NCBI GenBank assembly: GCA_019635715.1
Contig: JAHBYY010000022.1
Span: forward strand, 1-57,311
Source: Rhizobiaceae bacterium
GTDB taxonomy: Bacteria > Pseudomonadota > Alphaproteobacteria > Rhizobiales > Rhizobiaceae
DNA: 57,311 nt
Reading direction: 5' to 3'
Part shown: positions 1 through 7,982 of the stretch, piece by piece
Numbering within the stretch: the stretch's first letter is position 1
Layout of the letters: each line of letters opens with the position of its first letter
The notes under the pieces: generated by a model
Seen by the model: the letters and a program-made list of their open reading frames with translations, nothing else
Databases searched by the model: none
What the model was told of the DNA's origin: nothing
Position numbers and translations under genes: made by a program

Positions 1-330
1 ACCGGCCATCTGCATCTCGTAGTCGAGATCGGTGCCGTCGCGCAGGCCGCGGATCATGATCGACGCGCCGACCTGGCGGGCCGCGTCGATCACCAGCCGG
101 TCGAACGAGATCACCCGGATACGGTCCGCGGCGGCGCCGAACTCGGCGGCCGCGACTTTCCGGATCAGCTCGACCCGCGCCTCGAAGGAGAACAGCGGCG
201 CCTTGCCCGGATGGATGCCGATCGCCGCGTGGACGACGTCGGCGACCGTCAGCGCCGCCTTGAGCACGTCGAGATGACCGTTGGTCAACGGGTCGAACGA
301 TCCGGCATAGATGGCGACGCGCGTTGTCAT
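1..330 (-). CDS. coaD: Phosphopantetheine adenylyltransferase, N-terminal part
   Basis: The first 110 residues of CoaD, which transfers AMP from ATP to 4'-phosphopantetheine in the penultimate step of coenzyme A synthesis in the cytoplasm. The N-terminus carries the nucleotidyltransferase signature [10 protein letters not shown] at residues 10-19, whose NGH histidine binds the ATP phosphates, and the [13 protein letters not shown] block follows near residue 93. The family is about 160-165 residues, so roughly the last third lies outside the window. The ATG at 330 fits the family N-terminus. No operon partner is visible on the start side. Identification is secure. Confidence 0.95.
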   Translation of the reverse strand, partial: MTTRVAIYAGSFDPLTNGHLDVLKAALTVADVVHAAIGIHPGKAPLFSFEARVELIRKVAAAEFGAAADRIRVISFDRLVIDAARQVGASIMIRGLRDGTDLDYEMQMAG

Positions 331-482
331 GGCCGGCGCTTCTAGCGGTTCGTCCGCCCAAAGGCAATTCGCGCTCCGGCGGCGCGCACCTTCGGCTTCA
401 CGAAGCCTTGACCATTCCGTCTAACCCGGACGCAACCAATTTCGACGTAGAAACGTTCAAACCGGCGAATAGGAGCTGCCCC

Positions 483-617
483 ATGATCTACATGCTTGCC
501 GCTGCCATGACCGTCGCCATGCTGATCGCCACCGTCTTCGGCCTTCGCGAGGAAGGCGAGCGCATCAGGGTCCACAAGCACATCGACCACCGCCGCCGCT
601 TCGGCCCGCGCATCTGA
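483..617 (+). CDS. Small single-span membrane protein, 44 aa
   Basis: A short gene read as MIYMLAAAMTVAMLIATVFG followed by a charged tail with EEGER, HKHID and RRR groups. The first 20 residues are a hydrophobic segment, so the product is probably an inner-membrane peptide with a basic cytoplasmic or periplasmic tail. An AGGAG at 471-475 lies seven bases before the ATG, which is the main reason to call it. A longer upstream reading frame exists but its extra residues look non-coding. It sits alone between divergent coaD and the convergent TPR-methyltransferase gene. I do not recognise a family and assign no function. Confidence 0.6.
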   Translation: MIYMLAAAMTVAMLIATVFGLREEGERIRVHKHIDHRRRFGPRI

Positions 618-626
618 CAGGCCGCT

Positions 627-1976
627 TCAGCCGGCGAGTCGCGCCGACACGACGAGGCCGATCACCGGCTCGGCATTCTCCATGCGCAACTGCGCCCTGC
701 TCAGATCGACCGTCTCGATGCCGGCGCCGGCCAGCGTGGTCCGCACATAGGCTTCGGAGTGGGCGTATCGTCCGTTCACGGCGAGCTTGAAGTCGGGCGC
801 ATCGTCTTCATCGAGCGCCTCGACGGTGAACACCAGGAGCCCGCCGGGCCTGAGCGCGCCGGCCGCGGCCGCGGCGAACCGGTCGAGCCGGCCGAAATAG
901 CACAGTGTGTCGGCCGAGACGATGACGTCATATTCCGCCGATTGCGCCGCCAGGAACTCGGTCAGTTCCGCCTGATAAAGGTCGTCGTAGATCGCCAGCC
1001 TGGCGGCCTTGTCGAGCATACCGGCCGACAGGTCCACGCCGATCAGCGATCGGGCGTGCTTCCTGAGGAATTTCGCACATTTGCCCGTGCCGCACCCGGC
1101 ATCGAGGATCGACAGGCCGGCCGCCTTGCCGACGACGAGGCGGAGCGCCGTGCCGACCAGCTCCGGCGCCCGGTAATCCAGGCTCTCCAGCTTCGAATCG
1201 AACGAGTTGGCGAATTTGTCGAACAGCTTGCTGACATAGACGTCGGAGGCCCGCTCCGGGACGTTCTCGCCGGTCATCGAGGCGCGCATGTGCTGCGCCT
1301 GGGCGTCGCCCGGATTGGCCTCGGCCCACTTCTTGACGAAATCGATGGCGAGGTCCTTCAGTCCGGCAAACCAGTAGGCCAGGGCGAGGAAATGTGCGGG
1401 AACCGCCTTGTCGGGCAGGTAGGCGGTCGCCTTCCAGAAATAGTCGATCGCCTCGCGCGGACGTCCGCCGTCGAGCAGCAGCGAGGCGAGATTCTGGTAG
1501 GCGACGCCGAATTCGGGATGGATCTCGATCGCCGTGCGCAGCAGGCGCTCGGCGAATTCCGGATTGCCGGCATGCTTCACGATCGAAGCCAGGTTGCAGT
1601 AGGGATCGGCCAGCTTCGGGTCGAGCTCTATGGCGCGGTCATAGGCATCGACGGCGGCGTCGATGTCGCCAAGTTCGACATAGGCATTGCCGAGGTTGTT
1701 GTAGAGAGCGGCATTGCCTGGCAGCCGCTCGATCGCCGACTTCAGGAATGTGGCGCTCGCCTCCGCGCCCTTCAGATGAAAGGTGGCGACGCCCAGCGAA
1801 TTCAGCGCCATCGCGTGGGTGGGCTCGACCTCCAGGACGGTTTCGAGGATGCCGATGGCGGCGCCGAGTTCCCGCTTGCGCAGAAGGCCGAGCGCAACCT
1901 CCACGGCCTGGTCCGGAGACACGGCACCCTCGGCATCAGGATCCGTTGCCGCCGCGCCGATCGTACCGTCCGCCAT
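627..1976 (-). CDS. TPR-repeat protein with C-terminal class I methyltransferase domain
   Basis: A 449-residue fusion. Residues about 25-230 are successive tetratricopeptide repeats, with typical pairs such as NNLGNAYVELGDIDAAVDAY and the following AIELDP. Residues about 245-449 form a SAM-dependent methyltransferase with motif I DAGCGTGKC, an acidic motif II (IGVDLS) and the GALRPGGLLVF post-I block. The same TPR-methyltransferase arrangement is widespread in alphaproteobacteria, but the acceptor is generally unknown; the TPR part probably docks a protein substrate. GGAGGACGGCC precedes the ATG. It is monocistronic here and its start faces the end of the transporter ATPase gene. Confidence 0.85.
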   Translation of the reverse strand: MADGTIGAAATDPDAEGAVSPDQAVEVALGLLRKRELGAAIGILETVLEVEPTHAMALNSLGVATFHLKGAEASATFLKSAIERLPGNAALYNNLGNAYVELGDIDAAVDAYDRAIELDPKLADPYCNLASIVKHAGNPEFAERLLRTAIEIHPEFGVAYQNLASLLLDGGRPREAIDYFWKATAYLPDKAVPAHFLALAYWFAGLKDLAIDFVKKWAEANPGDAQAQHMRASMTGENVPERASDVYVSKLFDKFANSFDSKLESLDYRAPELVGTALRLVVGKAAGLSILDAGCGTGKCAKFLRKHARSLIGVDLSAGMLDKAARLAIYDDLYQAELTEFLAAQSAEYDVIVSADTLCYFGRLDRFAAAAAGALRPGGLLVFTVEALDEDDAPDFKLAVNGRYAHSEAYVRTTLAGAGIETVDLSRAQLRMENAEPVIGLVVSARLAG

Positions 1977-2110
1977 GGCCGTCCTCCGAGCGTTCGGACG
2001 CCTGAGGCATCCGAACGCCGGAGACTAGCGGCACAGCTCAGCTCATTGCAAACGCCGATTTGAAGAAGGCGCGGCGGGACTATGGCCCGCGCGCCGGTCG
2101 CCAAGACTCA

Positions 2111-2143
2111 AGACGCCCGCCGGTGGAGGCTCGGCGGGCGTCT
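2111..2143 (-). terminator. GC-rich hairpin after the transporter ATPase gene
   Basis: An 11-bp perfect stem (AGACGCCCGCC at 2111-2121 with its complement at 2133-2143) and an 11-base loop lie about 35 bases beyond the stop of the ATPase gene at 2177. There is no clear T-tract, so it may be a weak intrinsic terminator or an RNA 3'-end stabiliser for the permease-crotonase-ATPase operon. Confidence 0.5.
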
Positions 2144-2176
2144 CAATCCCGAACTGAAGTCGCGCGCAGCCAGGGG

Positions 2177-3235
2177 TCAACTGATGCGGGCGCCCGTTTC
2201 ACCGTCGAACAGGTGAACGAGGTTCGGGTGGGGAGCTATGCGGATCGTCGATCCGGGGGTGGCGCTGAACCGGTCGCGGAAGACGCAACTGATCGTCTCG
2301 CCGCTGTCCGCCTCGACCATGACCTGGGTTTCGGAGCCGGTCGGCTCGACCAGGGAAACGCGGACCGGCAGGCCGTCGTCCGACATGCGGATATGTTCCG
2401 GGCGGATGCCGTAGGCGACGGGCCGGCCCTTGTCGCCGTGCCCCTGCACCGTGACGGGCAGCTTCAACCCCTTGTCGCTGACGAAGCCGCCCTCGCCGAT
2501 GCCGCCCGACAAGAGGTTCATCGCCGGCGAACCGATGAAGCCGGCGACGAACTGGTTGACCGGCCGGTCGTAAAGCTCCAGCGGCGTGCCGATCTGCTCG
2601 ACCACGCCCTTGTGCATCACCACGATGCGGTCCGCCATGGTCATGGCTTCAACCTGGTCGTGCGTCACATAGACCGTGGTCGTCCCCAGCCGCTGGTGCA
2701 GCGCCTTGATTTCGGTGCGCATCTGGACGCGCAGCTTGGCGTCGAGATTGGAAAGAGGCTCGTCGAACAGGAAGACCTGCGGATCGCGGACGATGGCGCG
2801 GCCCATGGCGACGCGCTGGCGCTGGCCGCCGGAAAGCTCGCGCGGATAGCGCGCCAGCAGCGCGTCGAGGTCGAGGATGCCGGCCGCGTCGGCGACGCGC
2901 CTGGCGATCTCGGCCTTCTGAACGCCTTTCATGACCAGCGAGAAGCCCATATTCTCGGCCACCGTCATGTGCGGGTAGAGCGCGTAGTTCTGGAACACCA
3001 TGGCGATGTCGCGGTTCTTCGGCGGAACGGCGTTGACCACCTTCTTGCCGATGGCGATCTGGCCGCCCGAGATGTTCTCGAGCCCGGCGATCATGCGCAG
3101 CAGCGTCGACTTTCCGCAGCCCGACGGGCCGACGAGGATCACGAACTCTCCATCGGCGATGTCGAACGTCACGCCGTGAATCACCTTGACCGCGCCGTAG
3201 GCCTTGCGGACGTTGCGGATCTCGACCTCAGCCAT
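2177..3235 (-). CDS. ABC transporter ATP-binding protein, UgpC/MalK type
   Basis: The 352-residue cytoplasmic ATPase that powers a CUT1-family carbohydrate importer. It shows Walker A GPSGCGKST at residues 36-44, Q-loop FQNYALYPHM, signature LSGGQRQRV, Walker B VFLFDEP and H-loop YVTHDQ, then a C-terminal TOBE-type domain of about 110 residues as in MalK/UgpC. Length fits the family. GGGAGAGAG precedes the ATG. It is the last gene of a minus-strand operon with two permeases and a crotonase. CUT1 ATPases can be shared between transporters, so the substrate cannot be read from this gene; the neighbours suggest a sugar or glycoside. Confidence 0.95.
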   Translation of the reverse strand: MAEVEIRNVRKAYGAVKVIHGVTFDIADGEFVILVGPSGCGKSTLLRMIAGLENISGGQIAIGKKVVNAVPPKNRDIAMVFQNYALYPHMTVAENMGFSLVMKGVQKAEIARRVADAAGILDLDALLARYPRELSGGQRQRVAMGRAIVRDPQVFLFDEPLSNLDAKLRVQMRTEIKALHQRLGTTTVYVTHDQVEAMTMADRIVVMHKGVVEQIGTPLELYDRPVNQFVAGFIGSPAMNLLSGGIGEGGFVSDKGLKLPVTVQGHGDKGRPVAYGIRPEHIRMSDDGLPVRVSLVEPTGSETQVMVEADSGETISCVFRDRFSATPGSTIRIAPHPNLVHLFDGETGARIS

Positions 3236-3265
3236 GAATCTCTCTCCCTTCGGTCCCGGATGGCG

Positions 3266-4057
3266 TCAGGACGCCGGTGCTGCCTTGCGCTGGCCGGCAT
3301 AGGCCATGATGCGGCTCTTGAGCCCCGGCCGGCTGGCCGAGGCGACGAGGGCGGCGAGATCCGCCGCGCCGTTCGAGGCACCGGCGGTCGCGGCTCTCAG
3401 CGCGCGAACCGTGTCGGCGGCATGCCTGCTGGCGGCAGCCGCATCCTCGGCGATCCGCGCTTCGATTTCATCCTCGCGAATGATCGCGGTGGCCAATCCG
3501 ATCGACACCGCCTCGGCGGCTCCGACGACGCGGCCGGACTGAAGGATGTCGCGCGCCGGGTCGCGCCCGATCCGGCCGGCCAGCCGACGACTGCCGAGGA
3601 CCAGGCCGAAGCCGGGACCGGGGAAGGAGAAGCGCGTCTCGGCAAGGCAATAGCGGCGATCGCAGGCGACGAAGAGATCGGCTCCGGCGCCGAATGTCCG
3701 ACCCTTCGCGACGGCCAGGGTCGGAACGGGCGAATCGTGGACCTCCTGAAGCAGCATCTCGATGCGCACGAAGCGCAGCAGCAGGTCGCCATCGCTCTGC
3801 GCCTCGAGATCGGAGAGGTCGAAGCCGGTGCACAGGTGCTTTCCCGCTCCAAGGAGCGCGATGAGACGTGCCTCCCCTGCCTGCGCGTCGGCAAGAGCCG
3901 CCGACAGGCCGTCGACCATCGCTGGCCCCAGCGCGTTGCCGACATCCGGCCGCGCCAGTTCCAGCAGCGCCGCCGGCCCGCCGCCGGCTTCGATCGTGCC
4001 GCGATTCACCGGCATGGGCGCGACCGGACGGCCCTGGCAGCGCGCGACGACATGCAC
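3266..4057 (-). CDS. Enoyl-CoA hydratase/isomerase family protein with altered catalytic residues
   Basis: A 263-residue crotonase-fold protein. Oxyanion-hole regions are visible at LCTGFDL (about residues 75-81) and FGAGADL (122-128). Aligning by eye with the classical GGGCEL...QFGQPE pattern, the two catalytic glutamates of true hydratases fall on D127 and G147, so simple hydration of enoyl-CoA is doubtful; isomerase, hydrolase or ring-cleaving activity is possible. The start is a GTG at 4057, ten bases after the permease stop; the next ATG is at 4015. Lying between a sugar permease and its ATPase is unusual and implies that the imported compound is metabolised as a CoA thioester. Confidence 0.8.
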   Translation of the reverse strand: MHVVARCQGRPVAPMPVNRGTIEAGGGPAALLELARPDVGNALGPAMVDGLSAALADAQAGEARLIALLGAGKHLCTGFDLSDLEAQSDGDLLLRFVRIEMLLQEVHDSPVPTLAVAKGRTFGAGADLFVACDRRYCLAETRFSFPGPGFGLVLGSRRLAGRIGRDPARDILQSGRVVGAAEAVSIGLATAIIREDEIEARIAEDAAAASRHAADTVRALRAATAGASNGAADLAALVASASRPGLKSRIMAYAGQRKAAPAS

Positions 4058-4067
4058 CGCACCGCCC

Positions 4068-4889
4068 TCATCCCTTCACCGCGCCCATCGACAGGCCGCG
4101 AACCAGATGGCGCTGCAGCAGCACCATGAAGATGACGATCGGCAGCGTGATGCCGATCGCGGCCGCCGCCGAGAGCGACCAATAGGTGATGTCCTCGGCG
4201 CCGTATTCGGAGATGCCCACCGGCAGCGTGCGGGTGTTCGGTCCCGACAGGACGAGCGCGAACAGGAACTCGTTGTAGGCGAGCAGCAGCGAGAACAGCG
4301 CCGCCACCCAGAGACCCGGCTTCACGATCGGCAGCGCCACGCGGTAGAAGGTCTGCCAGGCATTGCAGCCGTCGATGGCCGCTGCCTCATAGATCTCCTT
4401 CGGAACGTCGGCGAAGAAGCTGCGCATCAGCCAGATCGTGAAGGGCTGGTTGATCGCCACCATCGACAGGATCAGCGCCGGGAAGCTGTCGATCATGTCG
4501 AGGGTCTGCGCGATGACGAAGAAGGGCAGCGCCAGCAGGATATGCGGAAACATGCGCATGCCGAGGATGCCGAGGAGCAGGGGCCGGGACCCGGCTGCCG
4601 ACATGCGTGTGAGCTGGTAGGCCGCCATCGTCCCGAAGGACAGGGAGATGAGGACCGTGCTGACCGCGACGATCACACTGTTGCGCAGATAGGTAACGAA
4701 GCCTTGCTCGGTCCAGACCTGCCAATGGAATTCGAGCGTCGGCTCGAAATCCAGCGACAGCGTCGGCATGAACGCGTCGATCGGCTGCTTGATCGAGATC
4801 AGCGCCGCCCAGAGGATCGGCGACAGGCTGAGCAGCGTGTAGCCGGCGAGCAGCGCGATCAGGATGATCTGGTTGACCGGTCTGTTCAT
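4068..4889 (-). CDS. Carbohydrate ABC transporter permease, MalG-like
   Basis: A 273-residue inner-membrane permease. It has about six hydrophobic segments, the first at residues 7-30 (IILIALLAGYTLLSLSPILW), and the cytoplasmic EAA loop EAAAIDGCNAWQTFYRVALP that docks the ATPase. Size and motif match MalG-type CUT1 permeases. The ATG at 4889 is chosen because the upstream extension is non-coding in this frame and overlaps the preceding permease gene. The start lies two bases after that gene's stop, showing translational coupling. Partner of the 317-residue permease and the UgpC-type ATPase. Confidence 0.93.
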   Translation of the reverse strand: MNRPVNQIILIALLAGYTLLSLSPILWAALISIKQPIDAFMPTLSLDFEPTLEFHWQVWTEQGFVTYLRNSVIVAVSTVLISLSFGTMAAYQLTRMSAAGSRPLLLGILGMRMFPHILLALPFFVIAQTLDMIDSFPALILSMVAINQPFTIWLMRSFFADVPKEIYEAAAIDGCNAWQTFYRVALPIVKPGLWVAALFSLLLAYNEFLFALVLSGPNTRTLPVGISEYGAEDITYWSLSAAAAIGITLPIVIFMVLLQRHLVRGLSMGAVKG

Positions 4890-4891
4890 GG

Positions 4892-5845
4892 TCAGAACGC
4901 CCCCTTCTCGCGGCGGTAGACGATCCGGATGAGCACCAGCACGACGATCATCTCGATGAGCAGCGTCAGCACGCCGATCGCCGACGCGGTTCCGAAATCG
5001 AGCAGGCGGAAGCCCGTGACATAGGTGAACATGGTCAGCGTCTCCGTCGCGGTGCCGGGTCCGCCGGCGGTGATCACGAAGATCTGGTCGAAGAAGCGGA
5101 AGGAATCCATGATGCGGATCGCCAGCACGAAGAGGATCACCGGCCGGATGTTCGGCACCATGATGCGGATCAGCATGTTCCAGAGGCCGACCCCGTCGAT
5201 CTGGGCGGCCTCGATCTGGCTGCGGTCGACCGTGTTCAATCCCGCGAACAGCACCAGGATGAGGAAGGGCGTGTTCTGCCACATGTCGGCGAGGATGATC
5301 GTGATGCGCGCCCAGAACGCGCTGCCGAGGAAGTCGGGCCCGGTCAGGCCGAACGTGTGCAGCGTCACGTCGATCAGGCCCCAGTCGGGCACGAACACCC
5401 AGCGCAGGAAGAGACCCGAGACGACCGGCGTGATGATGTTCGGCATCATCAGGAAGACGTTGAAGACGCGCGCGCCCGCCCAGAGATTGTAGAGGCCGTA
5501 GGCGATCAGCAGGCCGACGCAGAACTCCAGGCCGACCGACACCACGACGATCATCACCGTGCGGCCGAGGGCGAACCAGAAGCGCCCATCCTGGAGCAGG
5601 CGCAGATAGTTCTCGACGCCGACGAAGCTCTTCTCGCCGCCGAGGAAATAGGTGTGGACGCTCAGATAGAAGGCGAAGCAGAGCGGCGCGATCATCACCA
5701 GAAGCAGGATGAGGCCGCTCGGCACCAGGAACAGCATCGAATCGTTCTGGAGCCGGGCGTCCTTGCCCTCCTCCATGTCTTCGGCAATGTCGACCACCGG
5801 CGCGTCGAGCGTCAGTGTCTTCTCCGACCTGCTTGGTGCGTTCAT
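4892..5845 (-). CDS. Carbohydrate ABC transporter permease, MalF-like
   Basis: A 317-residue inner-membrane permease, first gene of the operon. After a polar N-terminus of about 35 residues come six predicted membrane segments beginning with MLFLVPSGLILLLVMIAPL. The EAA loop reads IEAAQIDGVGLWNMLIRIMVP. It pairs with the MalG-like permease to form the channel of a CUT1 importer. Its promoter region carries the TTCTA-N5-TAGAA palindrome that also precedes the two binding-protein genes, which ties the two halves of the transporter together. The substrate is not evident from the sequence. Confidence 0.93.
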   Translation of the reverse strand: MNAPSRSEKTLTLDAPVVDIAEDMEEGKDARLQNDSMLFLVPSGLILLLVMIAPLCFAFYLSVHTYFLGGEKSFVGVENYLRLLQDGRFWFALGRTVMIVVVSVGLEFCVGLLIAYGLYNLWAGARVFNVFLMMPNIITPVVSGLFLRWVFVPDWGLIDVTLHTFGLTGPDFLGSAFWARITIILADMWQNTPFLILVLFAGLNTVDRSQIEAAQIDGVGLWNMLIRIMVPNIRPVILFVLAIRIMDSFRFFDQIFVITAGGPGTATETLTMFTYVTGFRLLDFGTASAIGVLTLLIEMIVVLVLIRIVYRREKGAF

Positions 5846-6298
5846 CCGGCTACCCAGTCTTCAGCGGAGCCGACCTCTCCGACAGGTCGCGGCCGTCCGC
5901 TCGACGCGGCCGGCTCTCCTCCCTCGGGTCAGTCAGTTCCTCACCTTTGGCTTTCTAATATTTAGAACGCCGTTATAAATATTGCTAAACGGTTTTCCGG
6001 CCGAGTCAATTCGACTCGTTGAGGAGCTGACGCGGCATTCGCCGCAGCGACCGCGGCCTTCGGATCAAGATATTGATATTATTTAATATTATAATCCCAT
6101 GCGACGATCGTCGTCGATCCTGCGCAGATGTTCGAATTGGCCATGTTGCCGGTCATTGGTCCAACGTGCCGCGCCTACACTTCCTCACAGCTTTCGGCGC
6201 AAGTCCCGGAGCGATGCCGCGTTGGGCCGCCGCGGCACTTCCCCTCCGCCGGCCAGGGAGGCTCGACAGCCGGCCGGTTCGAAAGAGGAATGACGAAG
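5846..6298. other. 453-bp divergent control region
   Basis: No gene is seen between the permease operon (leftward) and the Gfo/Idh gene (rightward). It contains the leftward promoter-operator at 5953-6009 and an AT-rich island at 6066-6096 that includes a TATAAT at 6090-6095, a possible -10 box for the rightward genes although no good -35 is correctly spaced. A long in-frame extension of the Gfo/Idh reading frame (from 6128) crosses this region but lacks family similarity. Confidence 0.6.
5953..6009 (-). promoter_or_regulatory. Promoter with palindromic operator before the permease operon
   Basis: Reading leftward: -35 TTGACT (6004-6009), 17-base spacer, -10 AGCAAT (5981-5986), then the palindrome TTCTAATATTTAGAA at 5953-5967, centred roughly 14 bases past the expected start of transcription. 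The same layout, including GGCGTTCTA at the same distance after the -10, recurs before the binding-protein genes. A repressor bound here would block transcription. Confidence 0.7.
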
Positions 6299-7408
6299 AT
6301 GAACAGCGCAACGAGCGGGCCGGTGCGGCTCGGCATGATCGGATGCGGCGCGATCTCGACCATCCACGGCGAAGCGATGCAGGCGAGCCGCGAGGTCGTC
6401 TTCGCTGCCTGCGCGGACAAGTCGGCGGAGGCGGCGCGGGCCTTCGCCGACCGCTTCGGCGCGACCGGCGTCCATGGCGACATGATCGCCATGGTGCGCG
6501 CCGAGAAGCTTGACGGCGTGGTGCTGGCGACCTGGCCGGCGCACCACCACCAGCACGTCTTCGCGCTGATCGACGCCGGCGTGCGCTTCATCCTCTGCGA
6601 GAAGTCGCTGACCACCAGCGGGCCCCTGGCGATGGAGATCCATGAAAAGGCGAGACAGGCCGGCGCCACCGTCATCGAAGGCTTCATGTTCCGCCACCAT
6701 CCGCTCTATCAGCAGTTGGACGCGCTGGTTCAGGGCGGAGAGATCGGCAAGGTCGACACGATCCGCGCCGGCTTCCAGGAACTCGACGAAGACGAGGTCG
6801 CGCCGGCCGGCGGCGGCGGCAAATGGCGCCAGCAGAAGGCCTCCGGCGGTGGCGTCGCCTATGACGGCACCTGCTATCCGCTGCATGCCTGCAACCATCT
6901 GGCGCGCAGCCTGCCGGCCAAGGTCTCGTTCGACGGCGAGATGAGCCGCTTCGGCACGCTGGTGCGCCTGCATGGCTGGGTCCGCTACGAGAACGGCATA
7001 ACGGCGCTGATCCACAGCAGCCTGCGGGCGGTGGTCTGCAAGGAAACGGAGGTGAACGGCGCGACCGGATCGCTCTACCTGCCGATTGCCTACGGTTTCA
7101 ACATCCCGGAGCGCGACGCGATCCGCAAGCGCACCGGAATCAACAACCTGTCGATGACGGATGTCACGCTGCCGCCGCCGCGACAGCCCGGCGGCCACGA
7201 GAACCGCCTCGCCCCGCGCAGACAGCTCGAAAGCTTTGCCGAAATGATCCGCGGGACATCGCCCTCCCGTGTTCCGCTGATTGAATCGGTGGCGAACGCC
7301 TTTACCATGGACGCGATCATCAAGAGCGCTGAGACAGGGCGCGTCGTCGATGTCGAGATGCCGTCGGCGGTGCGCGACGCCTGGCATGGACGAGCCTTGG
7401 CCGCGTAG
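6299..7408 (+). CDS. Gfo/Idh/MocA family NAD(P)-dependent oxidoreductase
   Basis: A 369-residue cytoplasmic dehydrogenase. An N-terminal Rossmann fold opens with LGMIGCGAIS at residues 11-20; the family EKP motif appears as EKS (in LCEKSLTTS), a conservative deviation at the cofactor edge. The C-terminal alpha/beta domain holds EGFMFRHHPLYQQL. Members oxidise or reduce hydroxyls of sugars, inositols and glycosides. The ATG at 6299 is preferred because AGAGGA at 6284-6289 is well spaced; an ATG at 6290 is too close. Followed after 24 bases by the rhodanese gene. In this island it probably oxidises the sugar part of the imported compound. Confidence 0.88.
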   Translation: MNSATSGPVRLGMIGCGAISTIHGEAMQASREVVFAACADKSAEAARAFADRFGATGVHGDMIAMVRAEKLDGVVLATWPAHHHQHVFALIDAGVRFILCEKSLTTSGPLAMEIHEKARQAGATVIEGFMFRHHPLYQQLDALVQGGEIGKVDTIRAGFQELDEDEVAPAGGGGKWRQQKASGGGVAYDGTCYPLHACNHLARSLPAKVSFDGEMSRFGTLVRLHGWVRYENGITALIHSSLRAVVCKETEVNGATGSLYLPIAYGFNIPERDAIRKRTGINNLSMTDVTLPPPRQPGGHENRLAPRRQLESFAEMIRGTSPSRVPLIESVANAFTMDAIIKSAETGRVVDVEMPSAVRDAWHGRALAA

Positions 7409-7432
7409 AGCGACAACGCGAGGGAGTTCGCC

Positions 7433-7834
7433 GTGAAGAAGGGCATCAAGGATCTTCTCGACGAGGCGCGGCGCGAGATCGTGACCCTGGGGACCGCGGA
7501 GGCGATCGCCCTGCACGGCGATCCAGACACCGTGTTCGTCGACCTGCGCGACCCGCGCGAGCTGGAGCGGGAGGGCACCATTCCCGGTGCCTTCCGCTGC
7601 ACGCGGGGAATGCTGGAATTCTGGATCGACCCGGAGAGCCCCTATCACAAGCCGGTCTTCGCCGAGCCGAAGACCTTCGTCTTCTACTGCGCGAGCGGCT
7701 GGCGCTCGGCGCTCGCGACCAAGACGGCGCAGGACATGGGGCTCGAGAAAGTGGCCCATATCGATGGCGGGTTCGGTGCCTGGCGGAAGGCCGGCGGACC
7801 GGCGGAGCCCTTCCCGCCCGCAAAAGGCGGCTGA
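7433..7834 (+). CDS. Single-domain rhodanese-like protein
   Basis: A 133-residue cytoplasmic protein with one rhodanese homology domain. The catalytic loop CASGWRS starts at C86 and has the full CxxxxR pattern, so sulfurtransferase chemistry is plausible. VFVDLRDPRELEREGTIPGA is the usual first motif. The start is GTG at 7433 with AGGGAG twelve bases upstream. It is co-directional with the Gfo/Idh gene and probably co-transcribed. Why a rhodanese belongs to a sugar-type catabolic island is unclear; it could handle a sulfur-containing substrate or protect from cyanide or sulfide released in catabolism. That is conjecture. Confidence 0.88.
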   Translation: MKKGIKDLLDEARREIVTLGTAEAIALHGDPDTVFVDLRDPRELEREGTIPGAFRCTRGMLEFWIDPESPYHKPVFAEPKTFVFYCASGWRSALATKTAQDMGLEKVAHIDGGFGAWRKAGGPAEPFPPAKGG

Positions 7835-7982
7835 TCGGCAGCGCCGGGCGCGACCTGACAGGCCGCACAAAAATCCGTCCCGCTCAGGCAACGCCGTCGT
7901 TTCGAACCGGCGCGAGCCGGGTCCGGAACGGGTATCCTCGATCCGATTTCCACAGCCTGTCGGCGGCGGCGACACCGAACGG

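Noticed and set aside
759-2063. A 434-codon plus-strand frame opposite the TPR-methyltransferase gene
   Set aside because: Antisense shadow; the minus-strand product has complete TPR and SAM-binding motifs.
2060-4129. A 689-codon plus-strand open frame opposite the transporter ATPase and crotonase genes
   Set aside because: High-GC shadow frame. Its translation is rich in R, A, D and H with no family pattern, while the opposite strand encodes clear conserved proteins.
6128-6298. Longer N-terminus for the Gfo/Idh protein
   Set aside because: The extra 57 residues do not resemble the family, and the internal ATG at 6299 has a well-spaced AGAGGA.
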